A stretch of 28,528 bases of DNA, taken from the NCBI GenBank assembly GCA_027031685.1, contig JALVPS010000390.1, forward strand, positions 1 to 28,528. The letters run 5' to 3'. The stretch is from Gammaproteobacteria bacterium (GTDB lineage: Bacteria > Pseudomonadota > Gammaproteobacteria > UWMA-0217). The translations under genes were made by a program, and so were the position numbers. Under the pieces are notes generated by a model, which made no database searches, had not been told where the DNA came from, and saw only the letters and a list, made by a program, of their open reading frames with translations. Shown here piece by piece: positions 26,777-28,528 of this stretch; the first letter of the stretch is position 1; each line of letters opens with the position of its first letter.

Positions 26777-27841
26777 ATGAGCGCCCCCACGCGAATCCGC
26801 CGCCCGCTCCGTCCCGACCTGGAGCGCCACTGGCAGTACAACGGCCCGGTGGCCTTTGCCCTGTGGCCGCTGTCCGGGCTGTATTGCGCGGTGGCGCGGC
26901 TGCGCCGCCGCCGGGTGCAACGGCGCGCCGAGCGCCTGCCGGTGCCGGTGGTGGTGGTGGGCAACATCACCGTGGGCGGCACCGGCAAGACACCCATGGT
27001 GATCTGGCTGGCCGAGTTCCTGCGCGCCCAGGGGCTTCGTCCGGGCATCGTCAGCCGCGGCTACGGCGGCCGCGCCGGCCCGGCGCCGCAGCACGTGACC
27101 GGCAGCAGCGACGCGCGGGTGGTGGGCGACGAGGCGGTGGTCATGGCCCGCCGCACGCGCTGCCCGGTGTGGGTGTGTCCGGACCGGGTGGCGGCGGCGC
27201 GCGCCCTGCTGGCGCGCCATGCGGTGGACGTGATCATCTCCGACGACGGCCTGCAGCACTACCGCCTGGGACGCGACATCGAGATCGCCATGATCGACGG
27301 CGCGCGCCGCTTCGGCAACGGGCTGTGCCTGCCGGCCGGGCCCCTGCGCGAGCCGCTGGCGCGGCTGGCGGAGGTGGACTTCCGCGTGGTCACCGGCAGC
27401 CTGGCCGACGCCGGCGAGTACGCCATGGAGCTGGCCGGCGAGGAACTGGTGCACCTGCGCAACCCGGACCGGCGGCAGCTGCTCTCCGCCCTGCGCGGCC
27501 GGCGCGTGCACGCCGTGGCGGGGGTGGGCAATCCGGACCGCTTCTTCTGGCAGCTGCGCCAAGCCGGCCTGGAGGTGGTGCCGCACCCCTTTCCGGACCA
27601 CTACAGCTACCGTGTGGAAGACTTGCAGTTCGACCGGGAAACCCCGATCATCATGACCGAGAAGGACGCCGTGAAATGCGGCATCTTCGCCGATCATCGC
27701 CATTGGTACCTGCCGGTCAAGGCGCGCCCCGAGCCGGCCTTCTCGCAGGCCCTTTTCAACCGCATCAAGGCCATCCAGCGTGGACAAGAAACTGCTCGAG
27801 ATTCTCGTGTGCCCGGTCACCAAGGGTCCGCTCGTCTATGA
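26777..27841 (+). CDS. lpxK: Tetraacyldisaccharide 4'-kinase LpxK
   Basis: Inner-membrane-associated kinase of 354 residues that phosphorylates the lipid A disaccharide precursor at the 4' position. The P-loop is GNITVGGTGKTP (62-73). Other family motifs are IVSRGYGGR, VGDEAVVMARR, DVIISDDGLQHYRL, VAGVGNPDRFF, and IIMTEKDAVKC near the end. The ATG at 26777 gives the conserved start (RRPLRPDLERHWQYNGPVAF follows) without a visible ribosome site. Its last 62 bases overlap the Trm112-family gene in another frame, so the final 20 or so residues of LpxK are likely a non-conserved tail. Confidence 0.95.
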   Translation: MSAPTRIRRPLRPDLERHWQYNGPVAFALWPLSGLYCAVARLRRRRVQRRAERLPVPVVVVGNITVGGTGKTPMVIWLAEFLRAQGLRPGIVSRGYGGRAGPAPQHVTGSSDARVVGDEAVVMARRTRCPVWVCPDRVAAARALLARHAVDVIISDDGLQHYRLGRDIEIAMIDGARRFGNGLCLPAGPLREPLARLAEVDFRVVTGSLADAGEYAMELAGEELVHLRNPDRRQLLSALRGRRVHAVAGVGNPDRFFWQLRQAGLEVVPHPFPDHYSYRVEDLQFDRETPIIMTEKDAVKCGIFADHRHWYLPVKARPEPAFSQALFNRIKAIQRGQETARDSRVPGHQGSARL

Positions 27842-27983
27842 CCGCGAGCGGCAGGAGCTGGTCTCCTGCAGCGCGCGCCTGGCCTATCCCATCCGCGATG
27901 GCATCCCGGTCATGCTGGAGGAAGAGGCACGCGCCCTGGACAGCGAGGAGGTCGAGCGGTACCGGCGCCGCGTGCCGCGCTGA
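27780..27983 (+). CDS. Trm112 family protein (YcaR-like)
   Basis: Small protein of 67 residues: MDKKLLEILVCPVTKGPLVY, then LVSCSARLAYPIRDGIPVML. Trm112-like proteins are small zinc-ribbon or zinc-ribbon-derived factors; in bacteria the role is unclear. The usual CPxC knuckle reads CPVT here, so a zinc ligand is lost, as in many relatives. It starts with GTG inside lpxK. The msbA-lpxK-ycaR order matches E. coli, but kdsB, the usual next gene, is absent. It ends one base from the convergent gene's stop. Confidence 0.9.
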   Translation: MDKKLLEILVCPVTKGPLVYDRERQELVSCSARLAYPIRDGIPVMLEEEARALDSEEVERYRRRVPR

Positions 27984-27984
27984 A

Positions 27985-28263
27985 TCAGGTTTCGTCCGCC
28001 TGACGCAATAGCTCGGTCACCGCCGGGTGCAGCGTGTCCGGCCGCAGCTCGCTCAGCAGGGGCACGGTGAAGGTGGCCGAGGTGCGCCGGTGCATCTCGC
28101 CGTACTGGTCCTCCTGCAGGGCGGTGTCGCCGTCGCAGCTCTGCAGCACCAGCGCTTGGTCGGCGTACAGGATCTCCACCACCTCCACCTCGCGCCCCTC
28201 GATGCGGAAGCGCCGCCCCAGCAGGCCGGCCAGCCGTGTCAGGTCCACCGGCGCCGTGTTCAT
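27985..28263 (-). CDS. Small protein of unknown function, coupled to aat
   Basis: Protein of 92 residues, not recognised. It has a beta-rich middle (RRFRIEGREVEVVEILYADQ, then ALVLQS) and an acidic C-terminus (ELLRQADET), with no signal peptide or membrane segment. Its ATG overlaps the aat stop (ATGA, 28263-28260), so translation is coupled. In many proteobacteria aat is followed by the arginyltransferase gene bpt; here this small gene takes that place. A role linked to aat is possible but unproven. Confidence 0.7.
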   Translation of the reverse strand: MNTAPVDLTRLAGLLGRRFRIEGREVEVVEILYADQALVLQSCDGDTALQEDQYGEMHRRTSATFTVPLLSELRPDTLHPAVTELLRQADET

Positions 28264-28528
28264 GTCGTCTCCAGATAGTCGCGCACGAAGCGCTCGCGCG
28301 GCATGGTCTCGGCGCCGAGGCGCATCAGGTGGGGGTTGGGCAGCTGGCAGTCGATGAGCGGCACGTCGTGCTCGGTGAGCCACTGCGCCAGGTACACCAG
28401 TGCCACCTTGGACATGTCGTTGCGGCGGCTGAACATGGACTCGCCGGAGAACACACGCGGCAGCAGGATGCCGTACAGGCCGCCCACCAGCCGTCCCACC
28501 TCGTCCCACACCTCCACGGAATGGGCGT
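28260..28528 (-). CDS. aat: Leucyl/phenylalanyl-tRNA--protein transferase, C-terminal part (runs off window)
   Basis: The C-terminal ~88 residues are present; the 5' end lies beyond the right edge. The fragment reads AHSVEVWDE, LVGGLYGILLPRVFSGESMF, SRRNDMSKVAL, LIDCQLPNPHLMRLGAETMP and RERFVRDYL, all typical of Aat. The enzyme attaches Leu or Phe to N-terminal Lys/Arg of proteins, marking them for ClpAP through the N-degron pathway. The GESMFSR motif belongs to the catalytic core. It is coupled by ATGA to the downstream 92-residue protein. Confidence 0.93.
   Translation of the reverse strand, partial: AHSVEVWDEVGRLVGGLYGILLPRVFSGESMFSRRNDMSKVALVYLAQWLTEHDVPLIDCQLPNPHLMRLGAETMPRERFVRDYLETT

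Overview
The window looks like chromosome from a high-GC gammaproteobacterium. Gene content and order (lolC-lolD, comEC, exbB-exbD-msbA-lpxK-trm112, mfd, the aguA/aguB agmatine pair, and small sulfur-related exported proteins) fit the Chromatiales/Ectothiorhodospiraceae. This assignment rests on recognised protein families and synteny only.

Region 1 (1-10726) is accessory. It opens with REP-like palindromic repeats around a REP-associated tyrosine transposase (minus strand). On the plus strand follow a toxin-antitoxin pair (Phd/UPF0175-type antitoxin, DUF3368 PIN toxin) with a palindromic operator candidate, then a 2100-residue DEAD/DEAH helicase with DUF1998 and a predicted nuclease-like C-terminal module (DruE-like). 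A repeat-filled spacer leads to a 707-residue UvrD-type helicase whose N-terminus resembles a RelE/ParE toxin fold. The TA pair and the two helicases are collinear and tightly spaced, so they are a credible anti-phage defence candidate. A 76-codon frame bridges the two helicase genes with ATGA overlaps at both ends.

Region 2 (10844-18818) is all on the minus strand. It holds a group II truncated haemoglobin with a small unknown partner, mfd, a secreted rhodanese preceded by a small secreted acidic protein with a good sigma70-type promoter, aguB and aguA (overlapping; agmatine to putrescine), and a small exported protein of unknown function.

Region 3 (19000-27983) is mostly on the plus strand and concerns the envelope. 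It contains lolC/E and lolD (lipoprotein release), a DUF2062 membrane protein on the opposite strand, comEC (DNA uptake), exbB-exbD (proton-driven energiser), msbA (lipid A flippase), lpxK (lipid A 4'-kinase) and a Trm112-family protein.

Region 4 (27985-28528, minus strand) ends the window with a small unknown protein translationally coupled to the 3' part of aat, which runs off the edge.
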